A stretch of DNA of 6,851 nt from Desulfobacteraceae bacterium (lineage in GTDB: Bacteria; Desulfobacterota; DSM-4660; Desulfatiglandales; Desulfatiglandaceae). The notes beneath the pieces were generated by a model. It worked only from the letters and a program-made list of their open reading frames with translations, was not told the origin of the DNA and searched no databases. Positions 1 to 5,510 of the stretch are shown here, piece after piece. The DNA lies in assembly GCA_030589225.1 (NCBI GenBank), contig JAUUWD010000085.1:1-6851 (forward strand), written 5' to 3'. Both the position numbers and the translations under genes were made by a program. Position 1 is the stretch's first letter, and each line of letters opens with the position of its first letter.

Positions 1-66
1 TTTTCCATTTGGCACGCTCCATATCTTGTATTATGGTAACAACTCGGCTATATTTTTTGACATATA
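1..66. other. AT-rich intergenic edge, no gene seen
   Basis: I see no coding or RNA gene here. The sequence becomes strongly AT-rich towards position 80. It includes a TTGACA at 57-62, but the only good TATAAT (74-79) lies 11 bp away, too close for a normal sigma-70 promoter. A frame open across 9-293 runs through the repeat element that follows and has no recognisable protein character. Confidence 0.5.
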
Positions 67-80
67 CTATATATATAATC

Positions 81-117
81 GTTCACGGGTTCAAAGGTTC
101 AGGGGTTCAAGGTTCAA
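81..117. repeat. Left tandem array of GGTTCAA-like units
   Basis: Five consecutive degenerate copies of a 7-8 bp unit with core GTTCA, spaced so that the core recurs about every 8 bp. The array is the left arm of the inverted-repeat element and is mirrored by the opposite-strand array at 271-303. Confidence 0.7.
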
Positions 118-270
118 TTCTCGTCCACGGAATGCATTTGGGTTCCGTATTTATTAGAAAAGCGTCAGCTTCGTCAGTCCCAATCCAAAATTTGGAGCTA
201 AATTGGCAATTACTAGGGAAAATGAACATTTTTAACGACGACTTCGTGTCTTCAATCCCTTCTTTGTCCT

Positions 271-303
271 TAACCCTGAACGTTGAACCCTGAACCTGTA
301 AAC
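271..303. repeat. Right tandem array, inverted relative to 81-117
   Basis: Contains AACCCTGAAC, TTGAACCC and TGAACCTG in succession, the opposite-strand version of the GGTTCA units at 81-117. Pairing with the left array is imperfect because unit lengths differ by one base in places. Confidence 0.7.
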
Positions 304-373
304 GGTTACAAATATATAAGCCTTTTTCCTGGCGCTAATCAAGATTAAATTGCAGTAATTCTAATTATGGCTT

Positions 374-553
374 TCATCTGGCAGCACCGCGGGGTCTCTT
401 TTTAAAGGCCGCAAAAAACTGCTTCATTCTATTGAACGGCAGCGTAGCCTTGAAATTCGTTATAGGACAGCCCCAAAGGAGAGACTCAGTTGCAACTGAC
501 GCCTTCTCTGCCTGCTCGGCGCGTTTATTCAAAGCCAGGGGGGCGTTCAACAT
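374..553 (-). CDS. Possible small protein (59 aa) inside the palindromic element; doubtful
   Basis: An ATG-initiated frame of 59 codons ends in TGA at 374-376 and lies wholly within the palindromic element. The predicted peptide begins MLNAPLALNKRAEQ and ends in a basic tail, FKKRPRGAAR. The left 18-bp repeat arm encodes part of that tail. The frame stays open upstream of the ATG only to a TAA inside the right repeat arm. No Shine-Dalgarno sequence precedes the ATG (the upstream bases are AT-rich), and I recognise no domain. It could be a genuine small gene carried by a repeat, the decayed end of a larger gene, or chance openness. It is listed because it would be missed by length filters. Confidence 0.2.
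   Translation of the reverse strand: MLNAPLALNKRAEQAEKASVATESLLWGCPITNFKATLPFNRMKQFFAAFKKRPRGAAR
391..408. repeat. Left arm of perfect 18-bp inverted repeat
   Basis: GGGGTCTCTTTTTAAAGG; its exact reverse complement is at 578-595, 169 bp downstream. A perfect match of this length is very unlikely by chance in 700 bp. Confidence 0.85.
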
Positions 554-577
554 GCTGTGTAATATTTTGTCTGGCGT

Positions 578-595
578 CCTTTAAAAAGAGACCCC
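578..595. repeat. Right arm of perfect 18-bp inverted repeat
   Basis: CCTTTAAAAAGAGACCCC, the exact reverse complement of 391-408. It lies about 90 bp upstream of the HD-domain gene, so any hairpin formed here would be in or just before that gene's leader if transcription starts further upstream. Confidence 0.85.
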
Positions 596-687
596 ACGGC
601 CCTGCATTAGCAAGGCCTAAAGGTCATCATTAGAATTCCTGATAAAACAACCTTGACTTTTTCCTGTCAGGTACCTATTGAAAATGC

Positions 688-1281
688 ATGACAAAAAGAA
701 CAATAGAATTTCTGTTTGAAGTGGGCATGCTAAAAAAGACCCCCCGAACCGGTTACCAGTTCCTCGGATCTGGCGGAGAATCAGTGGCAGATCATTCCTT
801 TCGCACGGCCGTGATCGGCTATGTACTTGCCTCCCAGGAGCCAGGTGCGGACCGCAACAAGGTCGTTTTGATGTGTCTTTTTCATGACTTTCCTGAAGCC
901 AGGACCGGCGACCATAATTATGTGAATAAGAAATATGTCAAAACGGATGAGGAAAGGGCCGTTCAAGATCAGGTTCGAGAGCTGAGTTTTGGTGATGAGA
1001 TTGTTGACCTGTTCCGGGAATTTAATGGGTGCGATACACTGGAAGCCCGCCTTGCCAAAGATGCGGATCAGCTTGACCTGATATTGGAATTGAAGGGACA
1101 ACTGGATTCAGGGAATCCCAACGCAAAAGACTGGTTATCATATGCTGTTAAGAGGATAATCACAGATGGTGCCAAACAAATGGCCCAGGAGATACTGACC
1201 ACCAATAGCTCTGACTGGTGGTTCGACAAAAAAACCGATTGGTGGGTTAATGGCCCTGATAACAGAATGGAAAAAGAATAG
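688..1281 (+). CDS. HD-domain phosphohydrolase, YfbR/HDDC2-like (probable 5'-deoxynucleotidase)
   Basis: A 197-aa cytosolic protein with the metal-binding HD signature. H36 lies in a VADHSFR segment, H66-D67 in LFHDFPEA with E70 following, and D125 or D127 in AKDADQLD. This H...HD...D order and the spacing are those of the HDDC2/YfbR family, whose characterised members are metal-dependent nucleoside-5'-monophosphate phosphohydrolases. The N-terminal segment (FLFEVGMLKKTPRTGYQFL) and the ~200-aa length also fit that family. The ATG at 688 keeps the conserved N-terminus; later starts would remove it. No strong Shine-Dalgarno is visible (only CAGG about 16 bp upstream), so translation may be weak. 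The 3' end overlaps the next gene. The family is confident; the exact substrate is inference, and a role in nucleotide-pool control is the usual expectation. Confidence 0.88.
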   Translation: MTKRTIEFLFEVGMLKKTPRTGYQFLGSGGESVADHSFRTAVIGYVLASQEPGADRNKVVLMCLFHDFPEARTGDHNYVNKKYVKTDEERAVQDQVRELSFGDEIVDLFREFNGCDTLEARLAKDADQLDLILELKGQLDSGNPNAKDWLSYAVKRIITDGAKQMAQEILTTNSSDWWFDKKTDWWVNGPDNRMEKE

Positions 1282-1855
1282 GGCTTACACCCTCCCCAGT
1301 GGGAGAGTGATCATAAGGATCAGCATGATCGTTTCTCTGTTATTTCATGTATGTATCCTTATAATCGTCCAAAAGGCCTTCCCAATAAACTGGTTTCCCG
1401 AGCCCCTGAGGACTTACCACGTGGAGCTCCTTCGGCCACCGGTGGATCCCTTCGATGATAAGGAAACAGCAGATGCGGATCTGGCCAAGATCAAAGCCGA
1501 TGAAAAGGCACAGCCTGTGGAAGCCGAAGACACCATCTCCCTTGATACCAAGGATAAGAGGTATACATCCTATGCCAAAGCGATCAAGGCAAGGCTAATA
1601 AAACACTGGGAATACCCGCGCGAAGCACGAGAAAACCTCATTGAGGGGAAGGTGTTGATCGTTTTTAGTCTTAATAGACAAGGGCATTTAAAGGAAATAA
1701 GGATCCTGCAGCCTTCGGGTTATGACATTCTTAACAAGGAGGCAGAAAGAGCAATTCGATCTGCTGCCCCCTTCCCTCCTTTTCCTGGCTCCGTGACGGT
1801 TACAAGGCTAAATATCAAGGCCGATTTCGCTTACATGCTCACGGCACACAAGTGA
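1250..1855 (+). CDS. Short TonB-family protein (energy transducer-like)
   Basis: A 201-aa protein laid out like TonB. A basic N-terminal stretch (residues 8-23) precedes a single membrane anchor (about 24-41), followed by a short periplasmic linker rich in D, E, K and P (about 60-105). A TonB C-terminal domain follows at about 108-196, with RLIKHWEYPREA, the GKVLIVFSLNRQG strand and the PFPPFP segment (174-179). TonB spans the periplasm and passes inner-membrane proton-motive energy to outer-membrane transporters. Here the linker is much shorter than in E. coli TonB, and no ExbB/ExbD or receptor is beside it. With ATG 1250 it overlaps the HD gene by 32 bp. A second possible start is ATG 1325, preceded by AAGGA at 1315-1319, but it would drop the basic flank of the anchor. 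The family is firm; partner and start are uncertain. Confidence 0.82.
   Translation: MALITEWKKNRAYTLPSGRVIIRISMIVSLLFHVCILIIVQKAFPINWFPEPLRTYHVELLRPPVDPFDDKETADADLAKIKADEKAQPVEAEDTISLDTKDKRYTSYAKAIKARLIKHWEYPREARENLIEGKVLIVFSLNRQGHLKEIRILQPSGYDILNKEAERAIRSAAPFPPFPGSVTVTRLNIKADFAYMLTAHK
1315..1319 (+). promoter_or_regulatory. Candidate ribosome binding site for an alternative start of the TonB-family gene
   Basis: AAGGA sits 5 bp before an in-frame ATG at 1325. The upstream ATG at 1250 has only GGTGGG before it. The site therefore bears on which start is used: the short form would begin directly at the hydrophobic anchor. Confidence 0.35.
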
Positions 1856-1923
1856 TCATTTGGCACCACAATCCTATCAATCAGAAAGGGTCTTTTGGTC
1901 TATTTTGGGTCACTGGTGGAAGG

Positions 1924-2445
1924 TTACTTTTTCAGAATAACAGGCTCAGGTTGATATTTCCCTGAACTGACCTGCTCCCAAAAGGTTTTCTCATCTTTCT
2001 GCCAATCACGGCCAAAAGAGGTATTGAAGAAACTGCCCAAACGTTCAAACAAACGCCGCCAACCGGGCCGGTGCGCCAGGATCAAAACATCTTCGAGGAA
2101 AGAAACAATTTCTGACATTTTTTCCTTGGGAATGTAAGCCCTTGCGCCCATCTCGATAGATTTTTTTAGGGTTTCCGTTGAAAGGGCATGGGCGGTTAGC
2201 ATAACTGCTGGAAAACCCAAATGAACAGCAGCATTTAAGAGGTCAAAACCGCGAACGCCCATGATGTCTAATACCACAAGATCATAGGTCCATGACCTAA
2301 GCAGTTGATATCCCATATCAAAGTCAGTTGCCTTATCAAATATCAGGCCTTCAAAATCGGAAAGTTGTTCCTCCAGAGTCTCAAGCACGTCCGGCTCATC
2401 GTCCACCGCCAATAGGCGCTTATTGTTTAACACGCTTTCCCCCAT
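1924..2445 (-). CDS. Receiver-domain (CheY-like) response regulator without a recognised output domain
   Basis: A 173-aa protein with a complete phosphoacceptor receiver domain in about residues 9-122. The acidic pair is D15-D16 in AVDDEPD, the phosphorylation site is D60 in VVLDIMG, the switch threonine is T84 in MLTAH, and the conserved lysine is K107 in YIPKEK. The remaining ~50 residues are rich in W, F and charged residues (RPGWRRLFERLGSFF onwards) and match no DNA-binding helix-turn-helix that I recognise. It may therefore act through protein contacts rather than as a transcription factor. A TTG two codons earlier is in frame, but the ATG is preferred because GAGGAGG lies exactly 7 bp before it. 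It is the last gene of the minus-strand operon, 48 bp after the nitroreductase, with no sensor kinase in the window. Confidence 0.85.
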   Translation of the reverse strand: MGESVLNNKRLLAVDDEPDVLETLEEQLSDFEGLIFDKATDFDMGYQLLRSWTYDLVVLDIMGVRGFDLLNAAVHLGFPAVMLTAHALSTETLKKSIEMGARAYIPKEKMSEIVSFLEDVLILAHRPGWRRLFERLGSFFNTSFGRDWQKDEKTFWEQVSSGKYQPEPVILKK

Positions 2446-2452
2446 GGACAAA

Positions 2453-2459
2453 CCTCCTC
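2453..2459 (-). promoter_or_regulatory. Shine-Dalgarno site deciding the receiver-protein start
   Basis: Reads GAGGAGG on the minus strand, 7 bp before the ATG whose first base is 2445. It lies only 2 bp from the in-frame TTG at 2451, which rules that codon out as the main start. It also implies strong independent initiation of the last gene. Confidence 0.8.
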
Positions 2460-2493
2460 AATCCAATATACTGCTCCAGAAAATCTGATAGTA

Positions 2494-3066
2494 TTAGCGG
2501 ATATAGGTTGTTTTTTCCTTAACATCCTTCCTGGGTGTTTCTTGGGGTTCGCTGCCTGCTTTGCCAAAACATACAAGCGCCACAGGCGTTTTCTCAGGAT
2601 CAATGCCTAGGATGTCTCTCAGGTTCTTCTTGTCAAAAAAGGTAAACCACAGGCTGCCAAGACCCAGGGCATGAGCAGCAAGATGCATATTCTGGATGGC
2701 AGCGGCGCATGCATGCTGATAGCCAAGCTTGCCCTCTTCCTGGAACATATCAACGCCTGTCTTCTTGGGGTCTCCTATGACGGCAATAATGACAGGGGCT
2801 GACTTCAAAAAGTCCATCTTGTAGCCTCCCAGCCACTTCCACCCGCTTTTTTCAAGAGCCCAATCCCTGCATCTCTCCGCCTCGGAATAAACCTTTTCCT
2901 TTATTTCCTGGTTGGTGATAACGATGAATTCCCATCCCTGCATATTCAGGGGAGATGGTGCCCAGATGGCCGCTTCCAGGATCTTTTCAATAGCGTCCTC
3001 ATCTACAAAGTCCGGCAAAAAATTCCGGCAGCTCCTTCTTTCTCTTATAGCTGTAAAAACATCCAT
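2494..3066 (-). CDS. Nitroreductase-family FMN oxidoreductase
   Basis: A 190-aa protein of the nitroreductase fold, which binds FMN and usually works as a dimer with NAD(P)H or another donor. The visible family features are the N-terminal RRSCRNF (10-16) that contacts the FMN phosphate, APSPLNMQGWEF (36-47) in the flavin pocket, GYQHACAAAIQNMHLAAHALGLGSLW (115-140, the central helix and glycine turn), and the C-terminal PVALVCFGKA strand (161-170). No ferredoxin domain is fused, and the length is typical of a minimal member. A GTG 27 bp upstream is in frame, but AAAGGAG sits 7 bp before the ATG used here. It follows the acyl-CoA ligase by 23 bp, so it is probably co-expressed with it. Family members reduce nitro groups, quinones, enones or flavins, or dehalogenate; the substrate here is unknown. 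Confidence 0.88.
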   Translation of the reverse strand: MDVFTAIRERRSCRNFLPDFVDEDAIEKILEAAIWAPSPLNMQGWEFIVITNQEIKEKVYSEAERCRDWALEKSGWKWLGGYKMDFLKSAPVIIAVIGDPKKTGVDMFQEEGKLGYQHACAAAIQNMHLAAHALGLGSLWFTFFDKKNLRDILGIDPEKTPVALVCFGKAGSEPQETPRKDVKEKTTYIR

Positions 3067-3073
3067 ATTCCCG

Positions 3074-3080
3074 CTCCTTT
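3074..3080 (-). promoter_or_regulatory. Shine-Dalgarno site deciding the nitroreductase start
   Basis: Reads AAAGGAG on the minus strand, 7 bp before the ATG at 3066. It lies just downstream of the ligase stop codon and would be inside the coding region if the upstream GTG (3093) were used, which argues for the shorter protein. Confidence 0.8.
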
Positions 3081-3089
3081 CTTTCGAGG

Positions 3090-4748
3090 TCACGAGGCTC
3101 TCTTTTCTTTGGAGATCCGCCTGCGTTCCTCGTCCCTGATTTCACGTCTTAAAAGCTTTCCAACCTTTGACTTGGGTAGCATATCCCGGAACTCAATATA
3201 GCCGGGGACCTTATAGGATGCCAACCTTTCACGACACCATTTGAGGAGGTCTGCACCGCCCACGCCCCTGGCATCCTCCTTCAAAACCACAATGGCCTTG
3301 ACCCGTTCCCCCACTTTGGCGTCAGGAACACCCACCACGCAGGCGCCAATTACTGTAGGATGGCCTTGGAGCACCGCTTCAACCTCGGAGGCTGAAACTC
3401 TGTAGCCCTTATGCTTGATGATATCCGCTGAACGTTCCACATAAACCAGTTCTCCGTCAGCATCCTGTCTGACAAAGTCTCCCATCCGGTAATAGATCTT
3501 TCCGTTTAGATCCACGTAGGAATATTTCGTCTCCTCCGGCTTTTTCCAGTATTCTTTCACGGTATAGGGTGACGTCACCAGGAGTTCTCCAATTTCCCCC
3601 GGAGGAACCGGTTTCAGAGTTTCCGGATCCACCACAATGCATTCTCTACTTTTCAAAGGGAGACCAATAGCAGTAGGTTTGGGTTCCCTGTCAATTCGCC
3701 TGTAGGTCACATGACCGGCCTCGGTAGAGCCGTAAACCTGGTAAATGGGGACACCAAATCGTTCTTTCCAGCGGTTAAAGACTTCGATGGGCAAAACATC
3801 GCCACCGCAATAGCAATAGGTCAGGGAGCCCAGATCATAGCGGGCGAGACGGTCATTTTCCAGAATCATGCGGTAAAGGGCGGGGACACCCAGAAGCCAG
3901 CGTGCCCCATAACGCTCAATGGTTTCAAGAATGGCATCTACCTGGGGCATAGGCATAAGCAGTGTGGTGTTGCCTTTATTGAGTCCCAAGGACATGCATA
4001 GGCCGAGGGCCATAATGTGGAATAGAGGATTGACTGCGATGTAGACATCATCTCCCTCCCTAAGATGGTCCCCTGCCACATCTTCCGTCACATCGTTCAC
4101 GTAGGAAGTCATGCCGATGTGATTCCCTGGTACGCCTTTTGGAAAACCCGTAGTTCCACCTGTATAAAGGATGTAGGAGAGATCTTTCCATGGGTCCAGT
4201 TCCACTTGTGATTTTAAAGGCGGGGGTCTTAAAAGTGATCTAAAGGAATGAACACGGCTGTCCCGGTCCACCTTGCCATTTGGGATCTTGTCAAAGAGAA
4301 CTCCCAGATACCTTTTCCAGAATGGAAGGAGGTCCGCCAGATTGGTTACGATAGCCTGCTTGAGTCCTGTGCTGGGGAAGACCTCCTTCACATAGCAGAA
4401 GTTGGTGTCCAGGCAGATGACCGTTTCTGCACCTGAGTCTTTTATCATGTACTCGATTTCAAAAGAGGTATAAATCGGTGATACCGGCACAATCACGGCA
4501 CCAATTTTCTGTATACCCAAAAATGCAATAACCCATTGGATGCAGTTGGAAATGTAAATCATGACCCGATCGCCCTTCTTAATACCCATGTCAGCCAGGG
4601 AACCGGCAAACCGTTCACTTAGATCCCGGAGGCGAGCGTAAGAGAAGCGCTCTCCAAGATAGAGCACTGCGGTTCGATCCGGATAACGTTCACTCATCCG
4701 GTCGAATCGCGTAAAGGTCAATTCCTTTTCTAATGCATCCTCGTTCAT
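3090..4748 (-). CDS. AMP-forming acyl-CoA ligase (FadD/4CL-like, ANL superfamily)
   Basis: A 552-aa enzyme that joins a carboxylic acid to CoA through an acyl-adenylate. All core ANL motifs are present: the P-loop YTGGTTGFPKG (195-205), the adenine-binding YGSTEAG (339-345), YRMGD with the ribose-binding aspartate D424, the hinge region with R439 and IIKHKGYRVSASEVE (443-457), and the catalytic lysine K531 in PKSKVGKLLRRE near the C-terminus. Length and the segment around 125-160 resemble medium/long-chain fatty-acid or aryl-CoA ligases. The acid substrate cannot be settled by eye. The gene starts 15 bp after livF, with a weak AGGT 7 bp before its ATG, and ends 23 bp before the nitroreductase. 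Placement directly after a Liv-type transporter suggests it activates the imported compound, trapping it as a CoA ester. No membrane segments are evident; it is probably cytosolic or membrane-peripheral. Confidence 0.92.
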   Translation of the reverse strand: MNEDALEKELTFTRFDRMSERYPDRTAVLYLGERFSYARLRDLSERFAGSLADMGIKKGDRVMIYISNCIQWVIAFLGIQKIGAVIVPVSPIYTSFEIEYMIKDSGAETVICLDTNFCYVKEVFPSTGLKQAIVTNLADLLPFWKRYLGVLFDKIPNGKVDRDSRVHSFRSLLRPPPLKSQVELDPWKDLSYILYTGGTTGFPKGVPGNHIGMTSYVNDVTEDVAGDHLREGDDVYIAVNPLFHIMALGLCMSLGLNKGNTTLLMPMPQVDAILETIERYGARWLLGVPALYRMILENDRLARYDLGSLTYCYCGGDVLPIEVFNRWKERFGVPIYQVYGSTEAGHVTYRRIDREPKPTAIGLPLKSRECIVVDPETLKPVPPGEIGELLVTSPYTVKEYWKKPEETKYSYVDLNGKIYYRMGDFVRQDADGELVYVERSADIIKHKGYRVSASEVEAVLQGHPTVIGACVVGVPDAKVGERVKAIVVLKEDARGVGGADLLKWCRERLASYKVPGYIEFRDMLPKSKVGKLLRREIRDEERRRISKEKRAS

Positions 4749-4763
4749 TGTTATGACCTGTTC

Positions 4764-5510
4764 TCAAACTCCAAAATAAGCCGAGCGGACATCCGGATTA
4801 TTTAACAATTCCTCACGAGTTCCCTCCAATACTGCGGCCCCGTTTTCCAGGATAAAGGCATAATCTACGATGGGCAGTACCGGACGAGCGTATTGTTCGG
4901 TCACAATAATAGAGATTCCCTTCTCATCACGAATTTCTTTAGTAGATCGGACCATAATACTCTGGATCAAGGGGCTTAGACCCAGCAGGGGTTCATCCAG
5001 GAGTAGCAATTTGGGCTGGGCCATGAGCGCACGGCCAATGGCCAGCATCTGTTGCTCTCCCCCGCTCAAGAATCCACCCACCCTTTTCTTGAGTTTTTCA
5101 AGGGCCGGGTATACGTTAAACACGTATTCCAGAGTATCCTTGGCCTGGGATGGCGAGGCAAGGTAAGCGCCGATACGCAGGTTCTCCAGGACGTTGCATT
5201 CGGGGAATATCCTTCTTCGCTCAGGGCAGAGGACAATCCCTGCTTTAGCCCGCTTGCTTGGTTTAAGACCCATGATGTCCTGGCCAAGATATCGTATCTC
5301 CCCCAGAACAGTTATCCGCTCGCCACCGGCCATTTCCTCTTTCTTCCTGATGTCCTCCATTATACCCGACAGGGTATACATAAGCGTAGACTTGCCGGCA
5401 CTGTTAGCCCCAAACACTCCCACGATTTGATTGCCCTCACAATTGATACTGACGTTATTGAGGGCCAGCATGTTTTCATAGAAGACCATCAGCCCCTTTG
5501 CCTCAAGCAT
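4764..5510 (-). CDS. livF: LivF-type ABC transporter ATP-binding protein
   Basis: A 248-aa nucleotide-binding subunit of a branched-chain-amino-acid-type (HAAT family) importer. Motifs: Walker A GANSAGKST (34-42, catalytic K40), the CPERRRIF segment (95-102) that replaces the usual Q-loop glutamine region in LivF proteins, signature LSGGEQQ (148-154), Walker B LLLLDEP (168-174), and TEQYA (204-208), where LivF proteins carry EQ in place of the H-loop histidine. The ending SAYFGV is typical of the family. A charged segment of about 12-14 extra residues (roughly 52-68, containing DIRKKEEMAGGERI) lengthens the region after Walker A compared with E. coli LivF. The ATG overlaps the end of livG by 8 bp and is preceded by GAGGAGG 9 bp upstream, so the pair is probably translationally coupled. 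The transported substrate is unknown. Confidence 0.93.
   Translation of the reverse strand: MLEAKGLMVFYENMLALNNVSINCEGNQIVGVFGANSAGKSTLMYTLSGIMEDIRKKEEMAGGERITVLGEIRYLGQDIMGLKPSKRAKAGIVLCPERRRIFPECNVLENLRIGAYLASPSQAKDTLEYVFNVYPALEKLKKRVGGFLSGGEQQMLAIGRALMAQPKLLLLDEPLLGLSPLIQSIMVRSTKEIRDEKGISIIVTEQYARPVLPIVDYAFILENGAAVLEGTREELLNNPDVRSAYFGV

Larger units (their letters stand above)
67..319. repeat. Inverted-repeat element bounded by GGTTCAA-type tandem units
   Basis: At 81-117 there is a run of 7-8 bp units: GTTCAC, GGGTTCAA, AGGTTCAG, GGGTTCAA, GGTTCAA. At 271-303 the reverse complement of a similar run appears (units such as TGAACCC and TGAACCT, ending GTAAAC). The two arrays face each other and are flanked on the outside by AT-rich DNA (about 67-79 and 308-319) that is also roughly complementary. 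The interior (120-270) shows no gene; near its middle is a short symmetric CCAAAATTTGG (185-195). This layout fits a small non-autonomous inverted-repeat element or an extended hairpin. I see no transposase and no clear target-site duplication, so the boundaries are approximate and mobility is inference. Confidence 0.55.
357..637. repeat. Long imperfect palindromic element (MITE-like or structured RNA locus)
   Basis: Several inverted-repeat pairs nest around one centre near position 493. The outer pair is AATTCTAAT plus NATG at 357-369 against its complement at 625-637 (one mismatch in 13). The inner pair is a perfect 18-bp match, GGGGTCTCTTTTTAAAGG at 391-408 and its complement at 578-595. 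Further in, TTGAACG (432-438) pairs with CGTTCAA (544-550), and GCCTTGAA (447-454) pairs with TTCAAAGCC (528-536) with one gap. The centre is TCAGTTGCAACTGA (486-499), itself a perfect palindrome. No transposase is present. The nesting indicates selection for a foldable structure or descent from an inverted-repeat mobile element; which one is not decidable here. Confidence 0.7.

Noticed and set aside
57..79. TTGACA and TATAAT boxes resembling a sigma-70 promoter
   Set aside because: The spacer is only 11 bp, far below the usual 16-18 bp, in an AT-rich tract where such boxes arise by chance.
103..126. GGTTCAATTC stretch resembling a tRNA T-arm
   Set aside because: No acceptor, D or anticodon arms can be built around it; it is one of the GGTTCAA repeat units.
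9..293. Open frame of 94 codons on the + strand
   Set aside because: It runs through the GGTTCAA repeat arrays, has no ribosome site and no protein-like domain; the openness is explained by the repeat composition.
357..637. Integron attC site or CRISPR-like array
   Set aside because: No GTTRRRY/RYYYAAC core boxes at the ends, no integrase nearby, and no regularly spaced direct repeats with unique spacers.
653..681. TTGACT and TATTGA as a promoter for the HD-domain gene
   Set aside because: The spacer is 17 bp, but the -10 box matches only half of the consensus, and transcription would begin at the start codon itself.
1856..1923. Bidirectional terminator between the convergent genes
   Set aside because: I found only weak, short complementarities (about 5 bp) and no GC stem followed by a T-run; termination must occur somewhere here, but no site can be supported.
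3067..3093. GTG start giving a nitroreductase 9 residues longer
   Set aside because: It would place the strong AAAGGAG site inside the coding region and extend the protein before the conserved N-terminal helix.
3711..4436. Open frames on the + strand opposite the acyl-CoA ligase
   Set aside because: They are antisense shadows of a gene with complete catalytic motifs, and lack ribosome sites and recognisable domains.
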